From contig SRXB01000127.1 of the NCBI GenBank assembly GCA_009724975.1, forward strand, positions 1 to 6,232: a stretch of DNA of 6,232 nt. The letters run 5' to 3'. The DNA is from a bacterium. GTDB lineage: Bacteria; Desulfobacterota; Deferrisomatia; Deferrisomatales; BM512. The notes beneath the pieces are model-generated. The model searched no databases. It saw only the letters and a list, made by a program, of their open reading frames with translations, and was not told the origin of the DNA. The position numbers were made by a program, and so were the translations under genes. Positions 1-4,630 of the stretch are shown here, piece after piece. Each line of letters starts with the position of its first letter. Positions within the stretch are counted from its first letter, which is position 1.

Positions 1-92
1 AATAAAAACCCTGTGTAATTGAATCGTTATGTCATGGGTAGCAAGGGGGCATCAAAATAAATGCTCTACCACTTAAAAAAAGGAGATGTGAA

Positions 93-374
93 ATGGGCAA
101 ACAAGACAACAAAACAGGGTCGATTCTTCGTGTCGAGGAAGATGGCGACTTCCTTCTCGGGCATCTCAATGCCGAACTCGGCGAGGAGCTGCAGTCAGCA
201 TTCGACGTGCTGAAAACTGCAAACGCCGGCAAGAAGTTGGTCAGATGCGCCATTGTAAAAAATGCGTCTCGGCAGCGTTTCGCAGTAATCCCGCTCTGGG
301 ATGCAACGCGGAGATTCCCCGAGGAGTCGATCGAGCGTCAACTTGCCAGAATGGCGAAACGATCCAGTAGATAA
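93..374 (+). CDS. Small hypothetical protein (93 aa)
   Basis: I do not recognise this 93-residue protein. The ATG at 93 is preceded by a textbook Shine-Dalgarno (AGGAG at 81-85, 7-nt spacing), which is the main support for the gene and its start. The protein is soluble-looking and mixed in charge. It has a hydrophilic N-terminus, a central part that could form beta strands (around residues 48-68, ending in a hydrophobic VIPLWD stretch) and a basic, Arg-rich C-terminal tail (residues 72-93). There is no signal peptide, membrane segment or recognisable catalytic motif. It is the first of three plus-strand small genes with similar ribosome sites and is probably part of the accessory element. A DNA- or RNA-binding role is possible from the basic tail but is only a guess. 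Confidence 0.68.
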   Translation: MGKQDNKTGSILRVEEDGDFLLGHLNAELGEELQSAFDVLKTANAGKKLVRCAIVKNASRQRFAVIPLWDATRRFPEESIERQLARMAKRSSR

Positions 375-490
375 GGTGGTGACAGATGTCTTTTGGAATG
401 ACCATCCAGGCCTGAACAGTTCAATTTACCCAACGATAGCGGCAATGAAAACTATCAAGAAGAAATCACAAAGATAGAAAGGAGTAGATC

Positions 491-814
491 ATGGGGGTAC
501 AAGACCAAATCAATAGCCTCTCGGTTCAATGGAAAAGTGCGTGTGAAAAGTACTATGAAGCGCTTTACGCACGCAAAAAAAACCCACTTCTTCCTGAAAG
601 CGACGTTAAGGAGGCTTTGCTGAAGGTCAAGAGTCTGGAAGATGAGATGAAAGCTTTATCCAGGGAGAGAGACGAGATCGCCGCTGAAGTGAAGGAGTTG
701 ATTAAACAGCCTCAACTCAAGCAACCGGCAGAGCGCTTTGACGACCAAGACAATCCGTTAATTGTCGAAGGCGATGGCAACGACAGCGACGAATACGAAT
801 TGGTTGACGAATAA
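491..814 (+). CDS. Hypothetical coiled-coil protein with acidic tail (107 aa)
   Basis: I do not recognise this family. The start at 491 is fixed by an AAAGGAG ribosome site at 478-484 with 6-nt spacing. Residues about 37-72 have a high density of Lys/Glu with Leu, Val and Ile at heptad-like intervals, so a helical hairpin or coiled coil is likely together with the N-terminal helix (residues 5-28). The last 25 residues are strongly acidic (many Asp and Glu) and probably disordered. There is no membrane segment or signal peptide. It lies 26 bp upstream of the next gene on the same strand, so the two are probably co-transcribed. The build (coiled coil plus acidic tail) resembles many small phage or plasmid accessory proteins, including DNA mimics and scaffold-like proteins, but the sequence does not decide between these. 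Confidence 0.7.
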   Translation: MGVQDQINSLSVQWKSACEKYYEALYARKKNPLLPESDVKEALLKVKSLEDEMKALSRERDEIAAEVKELIKQPQLKQPAERFDDQDNPLIVEGDGNDSDEYELVDE

Positions 815-840
815 CAACCCAAACCACGAGGAGGAAGTTT

Positions 841-1212
841 ATGAAAGATCTTTTTGGCAGAGTTGATAGCACGGAACTTCCGACAACGGAAGAAGAGATG
901 TTAGCCTTCGAGGCCCAAAAAACGGCCGAAATAGAACAGGCCAGAACCTACTTGGCACAGATTCAAAGAAAGGACCGCGCTGCGGCGATACTCATCCAGC
1001 CGATCGGCGCGCGGCACATCGACAACGAGGTGTTGGCATCCGCATGTCGCCGACTGACGGTCCGCCACTTTATCGATTTAATCTCACCTGCCATCCCGGG
1101 AGGTTTTTGTCTTCCGCTTGAGCTCTCGCGTTTTCAGGAAAAAACCTTTGAGGAGCTCATCTATCTGCTGCAGAAACCATGCGAAACAACCAATAGCATG
1201 GAAGAAGGCTAA
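841..1212 (+). CDS. Hypothetical protein (123 aa)
   Basis: Family not recognised. The start at 841 follows a very strong ribosome site (GAGGAGG at 828-834, 6-nt spacing). Residues 14-46 are a charged helix rich in Glu, Gln and Ala, possibly coiled. Residues 47-123 look globular, with a hydrophobic core and four short predicted helices or strands around LIQPIGARHI, the TVRHFIDLI segment and the FEELIYLLQK segment. It has three Cys (69, 90 and 114) but no CxxC pair. There is no signal peptide or transmembrane segment. It follows the coiled-coil gene by 26 bp and probably shares its transcript. It is followed by an AT-rich spacer of about 70 bp before the phage tail-like gene, where base composition changes, so the two may have different origins. 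Confidence 0.7.
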   Translation: MKDLFGRVDSTELPTTEEEMLAFEAQKTAEIEQARTYLAQIQRKDRAAAILIQPIGARHIDNEVLASACRRLTVRHFIDLISPAIPGGFCLPLELSRFQEKTFEELIYLLQKPCETTNSMEEG

Positions 1213-1284
1213 TTATTGATTATTAGTTAGTAAATATTTGACGGTAATGATCAGTATTTAAACATCACAATTGAGATATTGACA

Positions 1285-1812
1285 ATGATTACATCAATAA
1301 AAATTGAACATGATCTTAACCGTATTATTATAGATCTTGATAGATTGTCATTACAATTGCCAAGAGCATCCCAAAAAGCTTTAAGAAGAATAGCCAAGGG
1401 AATTCATCGTGACGCCTTTAAATGGCTATCAGGAAACGGATATTTGTATGAAGAACGTGCAAGCAGTAAGACGGGGAAAAAATACAAAAAACAACTAGGT
1501 AGGACTAGCAGATGGTTGTATCCTGTCCCTGTAAGAACTGGACATTTGCGTCGAAGCCTCGCCTGGTTATCGCCTGGAGAATCAAAAAATAGTAATGGTG
1601 AAAGTTTCACAGCAGGTGATAATGAGGCGATCATTTACAATTCGGCAATCTACGCTCGGAATGTCCACAATGGATGGGCCTTTCTTGGACGTACTTGGCC
1701 TGGAAGGCCATTCATTACGGACGCTTTTGAAAGCTTCAACCAGAGCGGAAAGATAACAGCCATCGTTGAAGAAGAAATTGGCAAAGCAATCACCGCCAAT
1801 GGGCTTTCCTAA
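1285..1812 (+). CDS. HK97-gp10-like phage tail-completion / minor tail protein
   Basis: This looks like the HK97 gp10 family, small proteins that act at the head-tail interface or tail end during virion assembly. Using the ATG at 1285 (175 aa), the visible family features are a helical N-terminal part, the VRTGHLRRS motif at residues 83-91, the beta-rich segment IIYNSAIYARNVHNG at 116-130 (the usual Y-A-x-x-V-H-x-G pattern) and RPFITDAF at 141-148, followed by a C-terminal helix. A TTG at 1279 in the same frame is an alternative start, but GAG at 1273-1275 is better spaced for 1285. The gene is clearly AT-richer than the flanking genes and uses A/T-ending codons, pointing to separate acquisition. 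In intact phages this gene sits among head-connector and tail genes. Here none is adjacent, so it is an isolated remnant or part of an unusual satellite. The fold assignment is by motif only. Confidence 0.78.
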   Translation: MITSIKIEHDLNRIIIDLDRLSLQLPRASQKALRRIAKGIHRDAFKWLSGNGYLYEERASSKTGKKYKKQLGRTSRWLYPVPVRTGHLRRSLAWLSPGESKNSNGESFTAGDNEAIIYNSAIYARNVHNGWAFLGRTWPGRPFITDAFESFNQSGKITAIVEEEIGKAITANGLS

Positions 1813-1858
1813 ATACTTGGTATTTACACGTAGCATCGTTGTCTTAGGAAGTAGCAGC

Positions 1859-2089
1859 CAACCAGGAGAAAGTCGGTCGACGACTGCCGGCAGAGTCCCG
1901 TCCTCTTGGTTGTTCGTGTGGGTCTTCTTGTCAATGGTGTTAGTATGAAGTCTCTCGCGCTTTTTCGTGACGGGCTGAGCCGTGGAGAGCCAACCTGGCC
2001 GAAGGTTGGTGAAGTCTCGTTCCTCCGGTGAAACTCCTTGGCGAGCAGGAGAGGGAGTTGGTCAGTGCACTGATCGGCTCCCTCTTTTT
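1859..2089 (+). ncRNA. Candidate structured RNA ending in an intrinsic terminator
   Basis: No convincing ORF covers this stretch, yet on the plus strand it is packed with consecutive stems. A 10-bp stem pairs 1859-1868 with 1903-1912 (one G-U) and encloses a small hairpin AGTCG/CGACT (1871-1875 with 1881-1885). A hairpin TCGCG/CGTGA (1955-1959 with 1966-1970) follows, then ACGG/CCGT (1970-1973 with 1980-1983). The pair is flanked by CTCTC and GAGAG (1952-1956 and 1985-1989), which could close a junction. Next is a perfect 7-bp hairpin CCAACCT/AGGTTGG with a six-base loop (1990-2009), then possible CTCG/CGAG or CTCCT/AGGAG stems (2016-2051), then the terminator. The 9-mer TGAAGTCTC occurs twice (1946 and 2010). 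I see no clear promoter, so it may be the 3' part of the tail-gene transcript or an independent RNA. It matches no RNA class I can name. The stems were found by eye and no folding energy was computed. Confidence 0.45.
2051..2089 (+). terminator. Strong intrinsic terminator, plus strand
   Basis: GAGGGAG at 2051-2057 pairs with CTCCCTC at 2078-2084. Pairing continues without interruption (allowing G-U) through TCAG/CTGA to a TGCA tetraloop, giving a stem of about 15 bp, directly followed by five T residues (2085-2089). It would end transcription running rightward from the tail-like gene at 1285-1812 or from a separate RNA. Confidence 0.85.
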
Positions 2090-2405
2090 CTGGGGTCCAT
2101 GGCTTTGCCGTGTAGCCGCTCGCCGTAGTTTGGCAGGTTGGATTTTCTTCCGGGAAGTTGTTCGCATAAAGAGGATTTAGTGAGGTTACACGCGGCTGTC
2201 ATCGGAATGCGGTAGGTGCTGGGTTTGTTGGTCCCCTGTCGCGGCTCGCTTCGCTGGTTTGTAAATACATTAGAAAAACAGACCCGAAGCAAAGCCGATT
2301 TGAGTCGGTAACCCCTATCAAAGCGGTAGGTCAATGGCTTGTTTATTCGTTATTGTTCAGTAATTTAAGGCTGTTTGGTTGAGGTCGGAAACAGGCTATT
2401 ATTCC
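2090..2405. other. Gene-free segment with scattered stems
   Basis: No ORF here has a credible ribosome site or a recognisable protein. Moderate secondary structure is visible on the plus strand: GGGTTTGTT at 2221-2229 pairs with AACAGACCC at 2277-2285 (9 bp, one G-U), CCGA/TCGG forms a small hairpin (2295-2298 with 2305-2308), and CTGTTT/AAACAG forms another (2371-2376 with 2389-2394). It may continue the structured region to the left past the terminator, or be decayed element sequence. Confidence 0.4.
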
Positions 2406-2431
2406 TGGGTAGCTGCTGGGTAGCGTTTTGG
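2406..2431 (+). repeat. Paired TGGGTAGC direct repeats (putative recombinase/attachment motif)
   Basis: TGGGTAGC occurs at 2406-2413 and again at 2417-2424, 11 bp apart, about one helical turn. The second copy extends to the 15-mer TGGGTAGCGTTTTGG (2417-2431), which recurs exactly on the opposite strand at 3935-3949. Pairs of short direct repeats phased by a helical turn are typical of arm-type binding sites of tyrosine integrases. That reading is inference, because no integrase gene is in the window. Confidence 0.55.
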
Positions 2432-2584
2432 TGTCTGGTCGGTGTTGTTAGGTGACCGCGTATTATTGGAAAAGGTGCGGTTTATCGGTTCGGCGGTGGC
2501 GTCGGATCAATATCTTACGGTTGGAGATGCCAATGAATTGTGCGGTTATTCTCGGGAGTGTTGGCGGATCGGTGGTGATGGCCG

Positions 2585-2695
2585 CCCCCCCCTGGCAAAG
2601 ATTCAGCGGATCTGAGGCCGGCTGGCCACCCGGTCGTGTCTATGATCGCGACCGGTGGTCAAAACCGTTTTCCGAGAGCGGGGGCCTGGGGGGGG
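2585..2695. repeat. Long direct repeat, copy 1, with C8/G8 ends
   Basis: Positions 2597-2686 match 3120-3209 at 84 of 90 bases (counted by eye, no gaps). Most changes fall in one patch around 2623-2634. The copy is bounded by a run of eight C followed by TGGC (2585-2596) and by GCCT followed by eight G (2684-2695), so its ends are inverted repeats at 11 of 12 positions. Inside, CGGTCG and CGACCG can pair around the conserved TCTATGAT segment. It could be a miniature mobile element or the retained end of an insertion sequence. No transposase is present. Confidence 0.7.
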
Positions 2696-2746
2696 CTGGT
2701 CAATGGGGTGAGTTGTGTCCACAAAGAAAAGGCCCTCCTGAAGGCA

Positions 2747-2819
2747 CGGCGGCGGCCGGCGATGCTGATCGGCGCGGTGCTGGTGAGGCGGCCGACGGGC
2801 TGATCGTCGCCGCCCTGGT
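2747..2819. repeat. Diverged duplication, copy 1
   Basis: CGGCGGCGGCCGGCG at 2747-2761 is identical to 2947-2961. GCTGGTGAG at 2779-2787 recurs at 2969-2977, and the 23-bp block at 2797-2819 matches 2996-3018 with two mismatches. The blocks keep their order but are separated by small insertions and deletions, so this is an old duplication offset by about 200 bp. Confidence 0.6.
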
Positions 2820-2946
2820 TGCCGCTGGCCATGCTGCCAGGTGACAGCCCGACCGGCGGTCCCCGGCGGTCCTGATCTCCTGCGGCTGATCGCTCCCCGG
2901 CAGAGACCCCCGGCGCGGCCGGGGCGGCTGTCAGGTGAGGCGCTGC

Positions 2947-3018
2947 CGGCGGCGGCCGGCGGTGCTGAGCTGGTGAGACGTCCAGTGGGTCCGGCGGGCT
3001 GATCGTTGCAGCCCTGGT
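2947..3018. repeat. Diverged duplication, copy 2
   Basis: This is the partner of 2747-2819. It carries the same three blocks in the same order, lacks a 10-bp segment present in copy 1 after the first block and has about 9 extra bases before the last block. Confidence 0.6.
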
Positions 3019-3108
3019 GAGTTTGCACTGTTACGCAGCAACGGGCGGGAAGGATGCCGGCCCACAGGCTTCACCTTTCCGACCCATCAGCTGTCTGAGC
3101 ACCGGTAT

Positions 3109-3209
3109 CCCCCCCTCCAAAAGATTCAGCGGATCTGAGGCCGGCCGGGCCCCCAGACGTGTCTATGATCGCGACCGGTGGTCAAAACCGTCTTCCGAGA
3201 GCGGGGGCC
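3109..3209. repeat. Long direct repeat, copy 2
   Basis: This is the second copy of the 90-bp repeat (3120-3209 against 2597-2686, 84 of 90 identical, same orientation, 523-bp offset). It starts with seven C. The G-rich right end of copy 1 is replaced here by CCCCGGG, so the terminal inverted repeat is degraded. The CGGTCG arm of the internal stem is also changed to CAGACG, which would break that hairpin. Confidence 0.7.
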
Positions 3210-3290
3210 CCGGGTGAATAGTCCCATAGCAAACCATCTGCAGATTAATGTCGCTGGCCGAATCGATGGTGCATACCTTGATTGGTTCCA

Positions 3291-3320
3291 CAAAAACGAA
3301 ACGGCCCGTTTTGCGGGCCG
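3291..3320 (-). terminator. Intrinsic terminator of the Mor-family operon
   Basis: On the minus strand CGGCCCG (3320-3314) pairs with CGGGCCG (3308-3302) around a short A-rich loop, followed by TTTCGTTTTTG (3301-3291). It lies 36 bp beyond the stop codon of the small Cys protein gene and would end the two-gene minus-strand transcript. On the plus strand there is no T tract, so it acts in one direction. Confidence 0.85.
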
Positions 3321-3355
3321 CCGAGGCTGCAGATTTATATATGCGGCCTGGTTAT

Positions 3356-3547
3356 CTAGTTTTTCGGCTCAAATCTTATTCCGTGATCGCTTGGATAGGC
3401 TTTTGTGTGATCGAACCCGTCAATAAAAATATCATCGGGGATGCCTTCTCTATCTGGAAAAGCATCACAGAAAAACCCGAAGAGCACCCCTTCTGGGCGA
3501 TCCCTCAAATGCTTACACTCAAGGCATTTCGGCGCTGGACCAATCAT
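3356..3547 (-). CDS. Small Cys-containing phage protein (63 aa)
   Basis: This resembles a widespread but uncharacterised small protein of prophages. Its signature is a CxxC pair (C8, C11), a third Cys just before an AFP motif (C27-D-A-F-P at 27-31), a GIPDDI segment (35-40), then an HxxxYPxDxGIxFEP-type tail (46-61), all present here. The cysteines and H46 suggest metal binding, but this is inference. Length is normal for the family. The ATG at 3547 has AGGTG at 3557-3553, five bases away. It lies 31 bp downstream of the Mor-family gene on the same strand and ahead of a terminator, so both form one small operon. In other prophages similar genes lie near head-morphogenesis genes. None is visible here. 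Confidence 0.75.
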   Translation of the reverse strand: MIGPAPKCLECKHLRDRPEGVLFGFFCDAFPDREGIPDDIFIDGFDHTKAYPSDHGIRFEPKN

Positions 3548-3578
3548 TGTGACACCTAAAAAATGCGATGGTCAAAAG

Positions 3579-3854
3579 TCAGTCAGCGGTTTCATTCTGA
3601 ACAATCCTTCGGACTTGTCTCTTTTTTATCCCATACTTTATGGCAAGGTCTTCGTGATTATTCCCTTTGAAATCTGCTCGAATACGAGAGTTTCGGTCTG
3701 ATCTACATAATGCCTTCATGTCTGGGAAAATCAAGCGAGCCCCTCCAACCTCTTCTGCCATAATTTTGATGATTGCCGGGGCAAGTTCACCAAAATCAAC
3801 GTGCAGCCGAAGAAGAAGTTGTCGGATCAGACCGCGGTTGTCGTCCCTGTCCAT
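3579..3854 (-). CDS. Mor-family transcription activator
   Basis: This 91-residue protein looks like the Mor transcription activator family, named for the Mu middle-operon regulator that binds DNA as a dimer and activates phage promoters. Residues about 10-45 are the helical dimerisation part, ending in a GGxxLIFP-type strand. IFPDMKALCRSDRNSRIRADF (42-62) is the family's linker with its basic helix, and 66-87 (HEDLAIKYGIKKRQVRRIVQ within it) is the helix-turn-helix. Mu Mor is longer (about 129 aa), but short forms of this size are common in prophages and integrated elements. The ATG at 3854 has AGGGGA a few bases upstream. It is the first gene of a two-gene minus-strand operon between the tRNA-Arg and the repeat island, consistent with an element-borne regulator. 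Targets cannot be read from the sequence. Confidence 0.82.
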   Translation of the reverse strand: MDRDDNRGLIRQLLLRLHVDFGELAPAIIKIMAEEVGGARLIFPDMKALCRSDRNSRIRADFKGNNHEDLAIKYGIKKRQVRRIVQNETAD

Positions 3855-3893
3855 GATTCCCCTAACAGAAGAATGAGAGATTCGAGCTCAAGG

Positions 3894-3920
3894 ATACTAT
3901 CAAGGGGAAATAATTTTCAA
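3894..3920 (-). promoter_or_regulatory. Possible promoter of the Mor-family operon
   Basis: On the minus strand TTGAAA (3920-3915) and TAGTAT (3899-3894) resemble sigma-70 boxes, but the spacing of 15 bp is short. It sits 40 bp upstream of the Mor-family start codon. This is a weak call. Confidence 0.3.
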
Positions 3921-3929
3921 CGGCATAAT

Positions 3930-3949
3930 GCTACCCAAAACGCTACCCA
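3930..3949 (-). repeat. Paired TGGGTAGC motifs beside tRNA-Arg (putative arm-type/att-associated site)
   Basis: On the minus strand TGGGTAGC lies at 3949-3942 and 3937-3930, exactly 12 bp apart. The first extends to TGGGTAGCGTTTTGG (3949-3935), identical to 2417-2431 on the plus strand. The pair begins 46 bp past the tRNA 3' end, where integrase arm sites are expected if an element entered at the tRNA. The function is inferred. Confidence 0.55.
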
Positions 3950-3950
3950 A

Positions 3951-3987
3951 CAAAAACAAAAGCACTCAGACTTTAGTCTAAGTGCTT
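3951..3987 (-). terminator. tRNA-Arg terminator
   Basis: On the minus strand AAGCACT (3987-3981) pairs with AGTGCTT (3966-3960), with an inner AGACT/AGTCT stem, followed by the T-rich TTTTGTTTTTG. It begins 8 bases after the tRNA CCA and is the natural end of the tRNA transcript. The plus strand also has a short T tract after the hairpin, so weak two-way action is possible. Confidence 0.85.
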
Positions 3988-3994
3988 GATTTTA

Positions 3995-4071
3995 TGGCGG
4001 CCCCGGCGCGACTCGAACGCACGGCCTACCGCTTAGGAGGCGGTTGCTCTATCCACCTGAGCTACGGGGCC
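3995..4071 (-). tRNA. tRNA-Arg (anticodon CCT)
   Basis: A complete 77-nt cloverleaf on the minus strand. The acceptor stem is GGCCCCG/CGGGGCC with discriminator G and an encoded CCA. The D arm is GCTC/GAGC. The anticodon stem ACCGC/GCGGT encloses the loop CTCCTAA, giving anticodon CCT, which reads the Arg codon AGG. The T arm GTGCG/CGCGC carries TTCGAGT. It starts 43 bp after the apt stop codon and is followed by a strong terminator. tRNA 3' ends are common integration sites, and the sequence beyond this one changes to phage-like genes. I could not find a second copy of its 3' part within the window, so the other attachment site, if it exists, is outside. Confidence 0.97.
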
Positions 4072-4082
4072 TTTGAAGCAAT

Positions 4083-4112
4083 GTCATATTCTGAGCGAGG
4101 CGTGTTGGGCAA
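4083..4112 (-). promoter_or_regulatory. Possible promoter for tRNA-Arg
   Basis: On the minus strand TTGCCC (4112-4107) and TATGAC (4088-4083), spaced by 18 bp, fit a sigma-70 promoter that would start just ahead of the tRNA 5' end. The tRNA could equally be read through from apt. Confidence 0.35.
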
Positions 4113-4114
4113 AG

Positions 4115-4630
4115 CTAAAACTTCAGCAGGCTGAAGACCTTGCCGGCCGGGAGCCTTTCCCGGCCATGAAGGAATTCAAGTTCGGTCATGAACGCGCATT
4201 CGACAATCTCGGCGCCGAGCCCCTCGACCAGTTTGACGACGGCCGCGACCGTGCCGCCCGTGGCCAGAAGGTCGTCGGCAATGATGACACGGTCCCCGGG
4301 CGCAAAGGCGTCCTCATGAATCTCCAGGGTATCGCTCCCGTATTCCAGGTCGTAACTGACCGTGCGGGTCTTGTAGGGGAGTTTCCCGGGCTTGCGCACC
4401 AGGGTGATCCCGGCCCCGAGCTTGTAGGCGAGCGCCGAACCGAGGACGAAACCGCGCGCTTCGACACCGACGATCTTGTCGATATGCTGCCCCACATAAC
4501 GATGCGCGATCAGGTCGACCATGCGATGAAAACTGCGGCCGTCCGACAGCAGCGTCGTAATGTCCTTGAAGATGATCCCCTTTTTGGGGAAATCAGGGAC
4601 ATCCCTGATGATCTTCTTGAGCTCATCCAT
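4115..4630 (-). CDS. apt: Adenine phosphoribosyltransferase
   Basis: Apt converts adenine and phosphoribosyl pyrophosphate to AMP and pyrophosphate in the cytoplasm, the purine salvage step for adenine. The 171-residue protein has the typical start MDELKKIIRDVPDFPKKGI, the EARGF motif (57-61), the flexible-loop segment RKPGKLP (79-85) and the PRPP-binding loop VIIADDLLATGGTV (115-128) with its paired Asp residues. Length matches the family. An in-frame ATG at 4657 would add nine residues, but 4630 gives the family's N-terminus and has AAGGA upstream, so it is preferred. The start overlaps the end of rpoS by 8 nt, which suggests translational coupling within an nlpD-rpoS-apt operon. Confidence 0.96.
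   Translation of the reverse strand: MDELKKIIRDVPDFPKKGIIFKDITTLLSDGRSFHRMVDLIAHRYVGQHIDKIVGVEARGFVLGSALAYKLGAGITLVRKPGKLPYKTRTVSYDLEYGSDTLEIHEDAFAPGDRVIIADDLLATGGTVAAVVKLVEGLGAEIVECAFMTELEFLHGRERLPAGKVFSLLKF

Larger units (their letters stand above)
2696..3108. other. GC-rich repeat-laden gene-free spacer between the two long repeats
   Basis: This stretch is far GC-richer than the sequence on either side. It contains long overlapping open frames on both strands, but these are expected from high GC and lack ribosome sites or recognisable protein sequence. It holds an internal diverged duplication (2747-2819 with 2947-3018), an 8-bp inverted repeat TGACAGCC/GGCTGTCA (2842-2849 with 2926-2933) and a CCCCGG/CCGGGG hairpin (2908-2913 with 2919-2924). 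I see no gene in it. Confidence 0.5.

Noticed and set aside
386..415. Nine-codon mini-ORF (MSFGMTIQA) after a GGTGGTGA-like site
   Set aside because: Too short to support as a gene. It could be a leader peptide, but nothing else indicates this.
1940..2334. Minus-strand open frames of 75 and 90 codons across the structured region
   Set aside because: No ribosome site or recognisable protein, and they run through the hairpins and the plus-strand terminator. The RNA-structure reading explains the sequence better.
2277..2335. Resemblance to a cyclic-di-GMP (GEMM-I) riboswitch (GAAGCAAAGCC followed by GGTAACCCC)
   Set aside because: Only short pieces match, the paired GAAA-loop helix and its receptor are missing, and no gene follows in a position to be controlled.
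1813..2450. Retron, diversity-generating retroelement or group II intron
   Set aside because: No reverse transcriptase gene is present in any frame, no template/variable repeat pair involves the tail-like gene, and no domain V-like hairpin was found.
2452..3028. Open frames of 130 and 141 codons on opposite strands in the GC-rich island
   Set aside because: They overlap each other, have low-complexity Gly/Arg/Ala/Pro composition, lack ribosome sites and run through the repeats. They are expected by-products of high GC.
2585..3213. CRISPR array or integron attC array
   Set aside because: There are only two long repeats with 6 differences and a 433-bp gap, no regular spacers, and no attC core-site sequences.
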